From Polymyxa betae (Eukaryota; Endomyxa; Phytomyxea; Plasmodiophorida; Plasmodiophoridae): a stretch of DNA of 64,000 nucleotides. Where the stretch lies: assembly GCA_003693705.1 (NCBI GenBank), contig RBZT01000564.1:1-64000 (forward strand), in the 5' to 3' direction. Positions 45,207-54,861 of this stretch are shown piece after piece. The position numbers were made by a program, and so were the translations under genes. The notes beneath the pieces were generated by a model. That model had not been told where the DNA came from. It did no database searches and saw only the letters and a program-made list of their open reading frames with translations. Numbering within the stretch: the stretch's first letter is position 1; each line of letters starts with the position of its first letter.

Positions 45207-46219
45207 TCATTTTTTATCGTCAATTCCAAAAAGCTCGCTTTTAAACTTGTGTAAGATCGATAACATTCTAAGTTTTCGCTCATAACATCTTCGCGATTCA
45301 GGGGACGTTTGTCGTGAAGTTTGTTTCTGACGATGCCGCTGGCGTCGTTTTCGTTCAGTCAACTGCTCGCGAGCTGCATCCATTTGTGAGAGAAGTTGTT
45401 CCATTTGTTTATAGGCTTTGACGCTTGGCTCCTGAGAAAGCGATTTCATGAGGTTCGTAACAGAATCCGTGATCGTTTCGATCGAATCTTTCAGTATCGA
45501 CCACAGTTGTTCTTGCTTCGATGTATCGCCGGGTCCATTACATTGTGAACTTAGTGCATTCTGAACGCTAGCTGTCAGATTAAAAGTCTCTTTCGCCACG
45601 TTCGCCAAAAACGGGACTTTGTGATCCGAATATGCCGAGCGCAGCCGATCGGGAATTGTTTGTTTTCTCCTCTCTGCGTTCACTTTGTTTTTTTCAAGTG
45701 CGTTTGAATGATAGCTCTTCTTCGGCTGCGAATGTTTGTGCTTTACGCTTGTATTCTCCTCCTTCCTGCTTGAAGCTAGATGGCGCAATGCTTTGTTTTC
45801 TTTACATAAAAAGGCAAGCTCATCTTTCGTTTGCTTTAGGCTTTTGGAAAGTTCGTTCCGTTCTGCTAGACTATCAGCAAGTTCTTTCCGAAGATCATTG
45901 CATTCGTTTTTGTACTGCTCTGACTTTCTCTCTACGTTGCTGTATTCAGCACTCATTGATTCTATTTTTTTCTGAAGAACCTCTTGTTCGACTCTATAAG
46001 TTTTAAGGTCCAATTCATACGACGCTTTCATATCTTCAACTTCCTTCGTCGCAATCTGGTGTGCGTCAATTGATCTATCAAACGCTCGGTCACGTTCGCT
46101 TTCGAGCTGCTCCAAACGAGCCTGAAGCGTCCTCAGAGCGCATATCGCCACTACGAACACAACCATTCAGGAACCAGCTGCAATGGCACTCGCAATAGAA
46201 CTACCTTTAGAGCTTCCAT
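45207..46219 (-). CDS. Coiled-coil protein, function unknown
   Basis: A predicted rod-like protein. From MEALK (46219) an intron of about 78 bp leads in phase to ARLEQLESERDRAFDRSI. About 130 residues of strong heptads follow (KDELAFLCKENKALRH, RKELADSLAERNELSKSL), then a basic Lys/Ser-rich linker (KHKHSQPKKSYHSN). A second helical section has LKDSIETITDSVTNLMKSLS and QMEQLLSQMDAAREQLTER, and the very basic tail is KRRQRHRQKQTSRQ. The unspliced frame would begin with a hydrophobic segment (46166) that is probably intron. No family recognised. It is divergent from the next coiled-coil gene (+), with about 540 bp between their starts, which may hint at related cytoskeletal or centrosomal roles, but that is speculation. 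Confidence 0.6.
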
Positions 46220-46759
46220 AGCGAGGGCTGGCCTCACCAGGCGTCAGCTGATTCCTCATGCCTCGAGTTATCGACGGTACTCGAAATGATCATGCCGCCC
46301 ATAGGCTAGTGCATGCATAGTAAACGAATGTTGTATTGCCTAATGAGGACCGTAATGGGATTGGGAAAGAGAGATCCAGAGACTACAGTAGCGCAAACGT
46401 TGAAAGAGTTCGATGGTGTAGTAATAATGAGAGGCGGCGCGGGCTCCTTCGTGGCTCACTGACCACTGACCAACTCCTTGATCACATTTCAAGATTTGCT
46501 CTTCATCTCAATCGACAAAGAGCTCTGCAGCTACGACGGTGTCGTCCCACTTCCGTCTCCGCGCGATAGGCGATAGAGTTCGATCGAATCAAATTCGTCG
46601 TCCATCATGGAGAGTCCCCAGCCTGGCCAGACGTTCTTTCGCGGGAAAATGGTTCTGATCAATTGCAATATGGTTGCCTCGAATTAAACGCTGTAGAGCA
46701 AAGTGCTTCGTCTGTCGATTCGCGATCTGCCCAGCTTCGCTGCGAAATCGCCTGCCACT
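46220..46759. other. Divergent spacer between two coiled-coil genes
   Basis: About 540 bp. Frames here (46336-46569 plus, 46589-46849 minus) have no recognisable content. An upstream ATG at 46603 opens a short plus frame that could be a first exon of the next gene through a long intron; this was not resolved. Confidence 0.35.
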
Positions 46760-48723
46760 ATGTCCATCCTGAGAGTAACTCCAAAGCATTCCACCGCGAC
46801 ACAACAAACTATCGAATATGTGAAAGGGCTGCTTTTGCATTCGTCGCAAGCGCTAACTCAGAACCAACAAGTTATCAAGTCGGCAACAAACTATTCCTAC
46901 TTCTCTATGCTTTCATTAAATATCGCCGATAGAGGCTTGCTGTCGGAGAGGAATCGTCTACAAAAAGAAAGGGATGGCAGACCAACTGTTGAAGAGTTCC
47001 AGTTTTTACAAGAACAGTTGGATGCTCAACGTCAGCTGTCTCGCATGGATCGGGTTCAGATAAAGCAACTCCAGGCCCTTTCAGGTGCCCTGCATAGAAT
47101 GCATCCTTGCCGATGTTTAACGATGTAACATTTAGAACAACAAGATCATGCACTATCGCAAGCTGAATTACGCTTCCATGAAGTCAACCAGACAAAACAT
47201 GAACTGTCAAATAAAGTTCGGTGTCTGAGCATTGCTCAGTCCGAGCATAATGTCAAATTAACGGTTGGTTCAAACATAAACAGTGTTGTTTCAATTCTGA
47301 TCTTTTCAAAGGCTTTAGAGAAACAAATACAGTTGTCGAAAGAGGAGATAATGAGGCTGAACGAAGAGCTAAGGAGTAAAGCAGACGATTTACAAAACTG
47401 CCACAACAAGGTAGGCTGCAATCTGCACAATCAGCAGACATGCTGACATTGATTTCTGCAGTTGCAAGTGTCGGTTGCTGCGCAAAACGAACTGAAAAAT
47501 AAGGTCCTTTCTTCATTGTCGGCGAATGTCCTCCAAGAGGATACCGAGGAGATTGGTACTCTGACCGATGAACGGGGAAGGGATCTAAATGGTGAATCTA
47601 GATTGTGCATCGTTGCTGAAGTCGCTCTATGTTCATGCATCCAACAATGAAGAGGACGCCCCCGGTTCAAACCTGCCTAGCTGCGAGGAGATGGCCGAGA
47701 AAATACGAGTTGCTTTGAACCATTATCAAGAAATGGTAACGCAATTCAATAACGTGTGACTTAATCAACAATTTGATTTCGCATTTCTTACAGCGGAACT
47801 GCTCGGTTAAATCGTTCCAAAGTTGTATTAAAAGGTTGTGTTCACATATTCCAAATGATCTTACTGAAGACCGAGACGACACTACAGCATTAGTTGGCGC
47901 TCTAGAGAACTATCTGGTTGATGTGAAAGTATTCACCACGCGACTGCATTCTCAATGTTTATGGCTAAGGTTTCTTATTTTAGAAACAGAAGATATCTGC
48001 GAAATCTCTGAGGTGTTTAGAAGAAGAATGCTGTCAGCTCCGTCTCCAGGTTCTGATTTTGTCGGTAGTCCATGAGCGGTTATTGATCTGTTGGATATTA
48101 GGTAGAATCTGATAAGAACAAATTGAAAGAATTCACAGCCAACCTCAAATCATCGGAACAGCTGGTGGCGTCTCTACAAAGAGAGGTTTGTCATGAACTC
48201 GATTACTGAGCTGTCAGTAATTAGTCTCTAGCTGAGGATAACCCAATCAGAGCGTCTTGCAAACCTTGCTGAACTAGAGAAGCTGCGCTCTCGTTGCGCT
48301 TCTTTACAGCTCGAAGTATTGATATGCTTAGTTGCTTTTTCAAATACCTAAAGTCGTTTACATCAGTTGGAAAAATCACCAACTTTTGCCGGTGAAGAAA
48401 AATGCCATGAATGTCTTTCTAGAAAAGAGACTTTCAGTTCTCTGGAAAAGCAACTGTATTTATTATCACAAGAATTCACAAGTCTCCAAGTAAAATAACA
48501 AAACTCGTTTCACAACAGAATTAACGTTCACGTGCTCAGAGGGAAATGGTGGAGATGCGGTCAAAATCTTCTGACCATGTCTCAGTGATAAAGGAAAAAG
48601 ATGTATGCATTAAAAGGCTTCAGGAAGAAATCAGATTGCTATCGGCTGCGGGGCTCCAGAAAAGATCCGAGGCTCAAAAAGAAAACTTGTTAAACAATCG
48701 CATACCTTTATCACGTATATAAA
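46760..48723 (+). CDS. Long coiled-coil protein (weakly CEP70-like)
   Basis: A multi-exon gene of short coiled-coil exons. It runs from MSILRVTPKHSTATQQ through LLLHSSQALTQNQQ and ADRGLLSERNRLQKERDGR, then RPTVEEFQFLQEQLDAQRQL, LEKQIQLSKEEIMRLNEEL, LFCQ-less exons with VALNHYQEM and DTTALVGALENYLVDVKVF, and C-terminal heptads (LRITQSERLANLAELEKLRS, SLEKQLYLLSQEFTSLQ, CIKRLQEEIRLL). It ends at a TAA at 48721. The block with NRLQKERDGRPTVEEF recalls the LNLQKDLETRPTQHEL stretch of the centrosomal protein CEP70, but coiled coils resemble one another easily. Introns are about 45-60 bp; several borders are provisional, and so is the start. Confidence 0.6.
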
Positions 48724-49191
48724 TAACATTCTGATTACACAAACGCCATTACTTTCAATAAAGCCCTAGCAGCAGCATATCATCGTTTAATTGGGATTGG
48801 ATAAAACCGAAAATCCCATAACCAATAGCGAACATCAACAGCTTCTGAATGCTGGCTAGAAAAAATTCACTTTATACATCAGTTGGATGGAAACTTTCGG
48901 ATTTTATGTCTCTGAGCTCTATATTGGCTCTCGTCATATCATCAGAAAGACTCATGTTTTTAATATCTGGTCAGACCGAAGAGACCAGTGTGAACTGGCC
49001 GTCATGGATCACACAGGATTGGACGGCATAAAAGTGTCTATGACGCGATCCGGTTCGCTGAGTTTCACGGGATCAAGTGAAGAGCCCACTGAAGAGTCAC
49101 CTGTCGAATTTGGACGCCACAAACTTAAGGGAAGGAGCAAAGATTCTTGGGAGAGACCCATATACAGGTTGTTGAGTCAATGGGGCACGTT
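48724..49191 (+). other. Spacer with one doubtful small frame
   Basis: About 470 bp between the coiled-coil gene and the SUV3 stop. A plus-strand frame, 48887-49213 (METFGFYVSELYIGSRHI..., 108 codons), has ordinary amino-acid composition. It runs 22 bp into the 3' end of SUV3 and shows no family. It could be a small gene or chance. Confidence 0.3.
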
Positions 49192-51315
49192 TTATATGGG
49201 AGGTTTTCTATGAAATCGCCTATCGCCAATAGTTTCTAGCCCGTTGTTTATGAGCCCGGTTAGGCGGTCGCGGATCGCTTGCGCTCGCTTGAAATCGTGG
49301 AACTCTTTTGGAAACCTGTTGCCCAGCCAGATATAAATATCCGTCAGAGAGCTCAATAGTTCACTAGAATCATGGTCAACAATCCCCAAGGCATCATGTC
49401 ATACTGCATACAGATTAGAAAGCGAGAGATGATCCCGGCGGGTTCCATCAAGCACAGCTTCTGCTCTAGAATGGAAAAGTAAACCGGAGCGATGCGTCTC
49501 ACAAAAATCTTTCGCCAGAGCCATCAGATGCCTCATTTCTTGGCGGCATCGCACAGAAACCGGCGCCATCGAGAAGGTATGTCGTTGCGATAACGTTAAT
49601 GGCAATCTAAAAACCAGTCTTATTAAGCTGTTGTATTGAAAGGTGTGTTTACCCTTGAAGCGCCTCAGCAATGAATGCTTGATCATCTATGACGTCCGAC
49701 ATGAAATATAGCCCATCCAATGTCGAATGGCGCTGGAATTGTCGCAGAACTTGAAAAACATTATGCCGATTTTGCTGGTTAAGACGCATTCATGTTACCT
49801 TCGTGATATTGCATGTAAGGTTTCGCATCACAGAACCTCTGAATGGCGTCAAACTCTGGGGAAAGACTCGCTTGATAGATCGGGTCGGGCTTTAGCAGCA
49901 GTGCCTGTTTGAGATATTCGGCATCGAATCGTGGCCTATTGCTTGCCATTAAGCAAGTCACAGCACCATGCGGATATTGCGAGTTAAATCGGCCCGCTCG
50001 GCCGCCGATCTGCAGAATCTCGCTGCGAGTTAATCGCCTGACCTCCTTCCCGTCGAATTTCTGCAGACTTTCGTTAGCTGTCGCCGTCCGTTGCATTTTG
50101 CTGACCTTAATCGTACTGAAGATCACTCGTTTGATACTGAGATTTAGCCCCATTCCAATCGCATCGCTGGCTATCAAAATATCATACCCTGAATCAGGAT
50201 CATTGAACAGCGCTGCCTGCGACTGTCTGGTAGCCGGTGGCAGATTCCCGTAAATCACACACACTTTCCGCCCCGTCATTCGCTCAACTTGCGCCTTCTG
50301 AACATCTCGTCAATTAAAAACTCAATAAAGTCCCTAACTCCTACCAAGCTGAGAATATCGTTTCTTGAGAAGGCTATCAGACAATCGCCGGGCGATAGTT
50401 CTTTCAGAGATCGAATCGGCGTGACAAAGCGCAGCTCGCCTGAAACGGAGGTCTTAGCTAAACCCGATATGGCTCGCCCATCGAACCTAATCGCTCGTGC
50501 TTCACAACCGACAACGAATCATTATTCACATCGCAGATCTCTTCGATCAGCTCGATCGCCGATTCGTCGCCGCATAAGTACACCTTTCCAAAAATGAGTC
50601 CCATAGCACGCATGACGAGAATGCAGACCGTTTGGGCTGGTACGCCCAGTAGCGCTCGGGTCCAAGCGTGGCCACGATTCAAGTCGCCGATCATCTGGAT
50701 CTCGTCGATGACGGCGCAGTCGATGGGTTGAGCGACGTTCGTCATCTCCACCGTTGATGAGCGGTGCTGGGCGCCGTCGACCTCTATGATTTCCTGGCCG
50801 GTTACCAAGTCGCATGCGACCCTATTGTGATTGAGGCGGGCGTGCACCTCCCAGGCTAACAGACGAAGTGGACCGGCATAAGAGCCGGATGTCGACGCCT
50901 CCAATTGCTTCAAAGCCTGATGGAAATAATAAATATAGAAATCCCGTTCAAAAAGGAGTTATTGTACATTGTGGGTTTTGCCTGAATTCGTAGGGCCACA
51001 ACGCAGGATGATATCCCGTTTCATGGAGCGGGCTAACGGATACCATTGCGAAGGCGATCGAAGGTCGGTCAGGTCGAGGACGTCCTGATCTTTGCCAAAC
51101 TGTTTCGCGAAGCTGATGAAGGCCGACACCACCGCCGCTTCGTCATCGAAGTCGAGGTCGCGGCCGCAGCAGAAGAGCTGGGTGAGATGGCGGAAAGCGC
51201 GCCGATTTAGGTGCAGCTGCTGGCGGACCAGCTGACGAACCTGCTGTGAACGCAGCAGATAATGAATGTCGTCCAGATTCGGTCTGGCTGATGAAAGCGC
51301 CCTCTTGAAATGCAT
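49192..51315 (-). CDS. SUPV3L1: Mitochondrial RNA helicase SUV3
   Basis: Ski2-like DExH helicase of the mitochondrial degradosome. It starts at 51315 ([16 protein letters not shown]) with an N-terminal region containing [15 protein letters not shown]. The motor has motif [25 protein letters not shown], motif [87 protein letters not shown] and motif [11 protein letters not shown]. The C-terminal part has YIWLGNRFP and ends in a basic tail. Introns of about 45-50 bp at about 50958-50912, about 50489-50442, 50354-50308, about 49830-49780, about 49640-49595 and about 49410-49365 restore the frame each time. All catalytic motifs are intact. Its 3' end overlaps a small plus-strand frame of doubtful status. 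Confidence 0.93.
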
Positions 51316-51610
51316 GCTGGAGACGAGGTGACCGTCGTCACTCTACAAGTTTCGTTACAGGGCCTGGACTGGAAGCGATTATACCAGCCGCACTAGACCG
51401 CGTGAAACACGGTTTGCTCAGTCGCAATTTCCAAACCGACTGAGCCGAACCAGGTTTCGTCGCCTGCTCCAGTTTAGCCCGATATTCGGACGACTGATCA
51501 TGAGTGTTCCAGAAACCCTATCCAGTGTTCCAGCAACACTATCTCCAGTGGACGCGGCGTCAAAGTCAAAATTGATTGCTTTTTATTTAAGATGGAGTGT
51601 TTTTTCAGAA
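51316..51610. other. Spacer upstream of SUV3, downstream of repeat glycoprotein
   Basis: About 295 bp between the SUV3 start (51315) and the stop of the next minus-strand gene (51611). No gene or RNA was seen; it should hold the SUV3 promoter and the upstream gene's 3' end. Confidence 0.4.
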
Positions 51611-54600
51611 TCATTGTGTGAGAGAGTTGTCGTCGACAAAGGCCTGGTTGTCGTCTGCGACAGTCTCGTCGTTGACGGCTTCAACCGCGATGTCGGTGGA
51701 GGCGTCGGCAGCCATGTCGTTGGGGACGTCAGCAGCCATGTCGTCGGCGGCGTCAGCAGCCATATCACTGGCGGCTTCGGCAGCCGTGTCGTTGGGGACG
51801 TCAGCAGCCATATCACTGGCGGCTTCGGCAGCCATGTCGTTGGGGGCGTCAGCAGCCATATCACTGGCTGCTTCAGCAGCCATGTCGTTGGCAGCCTCGG
51901 CAGCGCTGTCATTGAAGGCTTCGGCAAGAATGTCGTTGGCGGCGTCGGCTTCGATCCGCGATTGGCCCTGATACTCGGGAACTGGCAGCTGCTCGGCCAG
52001 GCTGGGAATGGGAGCTTCACCAAGGTGTTCGGTCGAGAGTTGTTCAGTCTTGCTGGGCACAGGCGCTTCTCCAATATGCTCCAAGATCGGCTGGGTGTCA
52101 TCGTCGGCGTACAACGAATGATGATAGGCGGTTATTGAAGGTAGATAGCCAGCAATGGCGTCGAACCACGATGACTGCTCAGGAGCGGTTTGTATGAGGA
52201 CAGTCTGCTTGGAATCCGAGCTGGTTGGCGAAACTTGAGGCCGATGTCCTGCTGCTTTTAGAGAAGCATTTACTGGAGCTCCAGCCTCCATGATTGAAGG
52301 TCGTTCAGGTTCATATCGTGCCATCTCGTGCTTCTCTTCAAAGCTGGATCCCGCGTTGTTCACCTTTCTTTCGTTAAGCTCGCGGTTTGTCTTGTCGTCC
52401 TTAAAAGCTGCTTTCGATTTCTTTTTGTGAGAATTGCGCTTGCCTTCGTTAGACTTAGCGTTCACCTTGCCTTCTTTCATCTTGCTTTCTTTTGAGTCCG
52501 TGTGCGCCTTCTCTTCGGGAAGAACAATGTTCTGAAGGGGCTTTTCGCTTGAGTTCCCTGTCTCATAAGCTTCTGAGGACATGATTTTCACATCAGGCTT
52601 TTCGAAATGCTGCATGATCAGCATAGAGTTCTTCATGGTCAGCATTGCGTCATCACCAGGATTTACACTGTCAGTGACGTTCTGACCCTGAAGCTGGTTG
52701 AGTTCCGTCCAAGGCTGAGCGTCCTCTGTGATTTTAGAGGGGACTTTATCCTCTGAACTGGTGTAGTTTTCTGGAGAGTTTTCTGGAGACAGCAATGAGG
52801 GTATCGGAGCGCCAAACAATATCTCATCGTCTTCTGGATGGTTAAGAAGCGTCTTTTTGCCGTCTTCTGTCTTTGGTGACTTGACTTCTTCAGAAGGTAT
52901 TCTGCTCGACGCCTTTTTTTCAGAAGATTCTGCAGTATAGTCTTGGCTTGACTTCGATATATTTCCAGGTTTGTCCAGAGAGCTGTTGAAGGTTTTGTCA
53001 AGCTGGTCATCTGTGGCGTTCGACGCATTCCAGAGCATTGCGATGTTCTTGAAGTCAGGCTTCTTAATAGATATCTTATCGTTGACCATGTTCTTGGTTG
53101 GCTTTGAATTTTGCTCTAGGGAACTTTTGCCGGTCGAAGCAGTCCTGTTATTGGTCCCAGAGAGCGGTACCGATTGATTTAACGGCAAGGAAGTGTTCGC
53201 AACTGCTTGGCGAGGAGTCTCGCTCAATACAGTGCTATTAGTTGCTTGCAGTTGAGTTGCGTTATTAGGAATCGGCCGTGGAGTTTCCAGAGGAGCTGAA
53301 GTTGCTAAGTTATTGTTAGCTATTGGCAACTGGGAAATATTTGCAGTCGCAGGACGAGCGATCGTCGAAGAATCTAAGGCCGATGCGTTACTCATGGGCG
53401 TCAGAGTTTGGGACGCATTAGCAACAACTGGACGTGAAGCTGCAGATTGCGCTGTGGCCGATACGTTGCCTGCAGATGAAATTGTCGCCGATATGTTGCC
53501 TGCAGATGGAGCTGTGGCCGATATGTTGCCTGCAGATGGAGCTGTCGCCGTTTTGTTGCCTGCAGATGGAGCTGTCGCCGTTTTGTTGCCTGCAGATGGA
53601 GCTGTGGCCGTTATGTTACCTGAAGATGGAGCTGTCCCCGAAACGTTGCTGCTAATTGCTTGCAATTGAGGAGCATAACTAGGTGTTGGCCGAGGGATCT
53701 CCACCGGGACCATAGTTGATACGGTATTGCTCAACGTTGGTGCTTGAGTGGCATTTACAGCGATTGGGCGAGAAGATGGAGCCACAGATGATACGTTATT
53801 GTTCGATATTGGCATCCATTGAGGAGTTGCCGAGTTAACGGCATTGCTGAAATTCACCCGAGGAACTGCCACTGATGCTGAACCATTCGTCGCGTTAGCA
53901 GTCTTGTTGGCGTTCACGGGAGAAGAGGCAATTGACGAACTAGCATTGCTGTGAGGTAGCATGGTGATATCTAAAGAAATGGTTAGTATCAATATCGTTA
54001 TTGCAATCTGATGAGCCTTACTGCTGTTGTCATTCTTGCCACCTGAAAGGATTTTTTTGGCCAATTCTCTGTCTTCAGGATTATTGCTACTCTCCATTCT
54101 TTTCAGTAGCTCATCGCGGTCGTGAGGTCCAAGTTGGTTTATCGCTTGTAAACGCTGACCGTTTTTGTCGCCACCTTGCTCGTTATGCTTCATGATTACA
54201 GCCGCCAGATTTCGGTCTGCGCTGTTGTTGCTCTTTTGCATGGCCGCAAGGATTTGAGGTTGTTTATCTTCCGGTATTGATTTGATCAGGTTTAGCTTTT
54301 CGTTCATATGGCGAACGAGCGCACGATCTGATCCAGAAATCATATTGCAGACATACCTGTCCAATGCTGATTCGCTTGTGGACATTGCTATTAGAGTCTG
54401 GGCTCTTTGCTTTGGTGTCATCGAGTTCAGTAACTCCAGTGTTTTCTTCATATGCTCGTTGACCTGAGATTGCTCTGAATCCGATAGCTTTATAGGAGCT
54501 GGTGTTGGCGTCGTTGTCGAATTTGTCCTGTTCTGAAAGGCAGGTTTCGGATTGACGACAACATTAAGTTCTGTGACACCGGCTTCACATATGGCGATAA

Positions 54601-54643
54601 TTAATATCAGCAGTGACAATGTTATCTTGCCAATGCCGGTCAT
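51611..54643 (-). CDS. Large secreted Asn/Ser/Ala-rich repeat glycoprotein
   Basis: The start ATG at 54643 gives MTGIGKITLSLLILIIAICE, a classic signal peptide; the frame is open further upstream (54784) but that part looks non-coding. A helical N-terminal region follows (MKKTLELLNSMTPKQRAQTL and two related units beginning IPEDKQPQIL and LGPHDRDELL, each ending in an NN/D-R-x-L motif). A 51-bp intron (about 53972-54022) removes a hydrophobic stretch. The middle is a Thr/Ser/Asn-rich region with six or more 10-residue APSAGN[IK][ST]AT repeats and more than 25 N-x-S/T sites. The later part is Lys/Glu-rich (KKSKAAFKDDK). The C-terminal 100 residues carry about ten 8-residue units of the AAEAASDM type. 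Likely a secreted, heavily glycosylated surface or wall protein. No known family. Confidence 0.75.
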   Translation of the reverse strand: MTGIGKITLSLLILIIAICEAGVTELNVVVNPKPAFQNRTNSTTTPTPAPIKLSDSEQSQVNEHMKKTLELLNSMTPKQRAQTLIAMSTSESALDRYVCNMISGSDRALVRHMNEKLNLIKSIPEDKQPQILAAMQKSNNSADRNLAAVIMKHNEQGGDKNGQRLQAINQLGPHDRDELLKRMESSNNPEDRELAKKILSGGKNDNSSKAHQIAITILILTISLDITMLPHSNASSSIASSPVNANKTANATNGSASVAVPRVNFSNAVNSATPQWMPISNNNVSSVAPSSRPIAVNATQAPTLSNTVSTMVPVEIPRPTPSYAPQLQAISSNVSGTAPSSGNITATAPSAGNKTATAPSAGNKTATAPSAGNISATAPSAGNISATISSAGNVSATAQSAASRPVVANASQTLTPMSNASALDSSTIARPATANISQLPIANNNLATSAPLETPRPIPNNATQLQATNSTVLSETPRQAVANTSLPLNQSVPLSGTNNRTASTGKSSLEQNSKPTKNMVNDKISIKKPDFKNIAMLWNASNATDDQLDKTFNSSLDKPGNISKSSQDYTAESSEKKASSRIPSEEVKSPKTEDGKKTLLNHPEDDEILFGAPIPSLLSPENSPENYTSSEDKVPSKITEDAQPWTELNQLQGQNVTDSVNPGDDAMLTMKNSMLIMQHFEKPDVKIMSSEAYETGNSSEKPLQNIVLPEEKAHTDSKESKMKEGKVNAKSNEGKRNSHKKKSKAAFKDDKTNRELNERKVNNAGSSFEEKHEMARYEPERPSIMEAGAPVNASLKAAGHRPQVSPTSSDSKQTVLIQTAPEQSSWFDAIAGYLPSITAYHHSLYADDDTQPILEHIGEAPVPSKTEQLSTEHLGEAPIPSLAEQLPVPEYQGQSRIEADAANDILAEAFNDSAAEAANDMAAEAASDMAADAPNDMAAEAASDMAADVPNDTAAEAASDMAADAADDMAADVPNDMAADASTDIAVEAVNDETVADDNQAFVDDNSLTQ
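51674..51931 (-). repeat. 24-bp tandem repeats encoding (A-A-x-A-x-[NS]-D-M)n
   Basis: About ten 24-bp units in the coding sequence of the repeat glycoprotein, with alternating variants (AASDMAAD, APNDMAAE, VPNDTAAE). Every plus-strand frame through this block is also open, which explains the long shadow frames at 51500-52138 and 51597-51971. Confidence 0.85.
53444..53645 (-). repeat. 30-bp tandem repeats encoding APSAGN[IK][ST]AT
   Basis: Six to seven 30-bp units (core ttgcctgcagatggagctgt on the plus strand) inside the same gene. Each unit supplies one N-glycosylation sequon (NIT, NKT, NIS, NVS). Units in the centre are nearly identical and edge units diverge, the usual sign of repeat turnover by slippage. 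Confidence 0.88.
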
Positions 54644-54861
54644 GGTTCGATCGTTTATACCGAGGAACGAAATTAATGTTAATATTACTTCGCGGTGGTT
54701 CGGGATCAAACTTGAAATAATGTAATAGCTTACCTGATGATGAGTTGGCGTTGATTCACATATAGACATTGACTCATCAAACAACGACCAGCTTAAATAT
54801 TTTTTAGAAAAAATATATCTGTTGATCTACAGTTTTTTACCAGTTTTATTATTACTTCTCT

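Noticed and set aside
51500-52138. Long plus-strand frames over the repeat glycoprotein
   Set aside because: They are shadows produced by the in-frame 24-bp repeats; the minus frame has a signal peptide, intron and ordered composition.
53313-53669. Plus-strand ADGAVA-type repeat frame
   Set aside because: Mirror of the 30-bp repeats of the minus-strand gene; no start context or partner exons.
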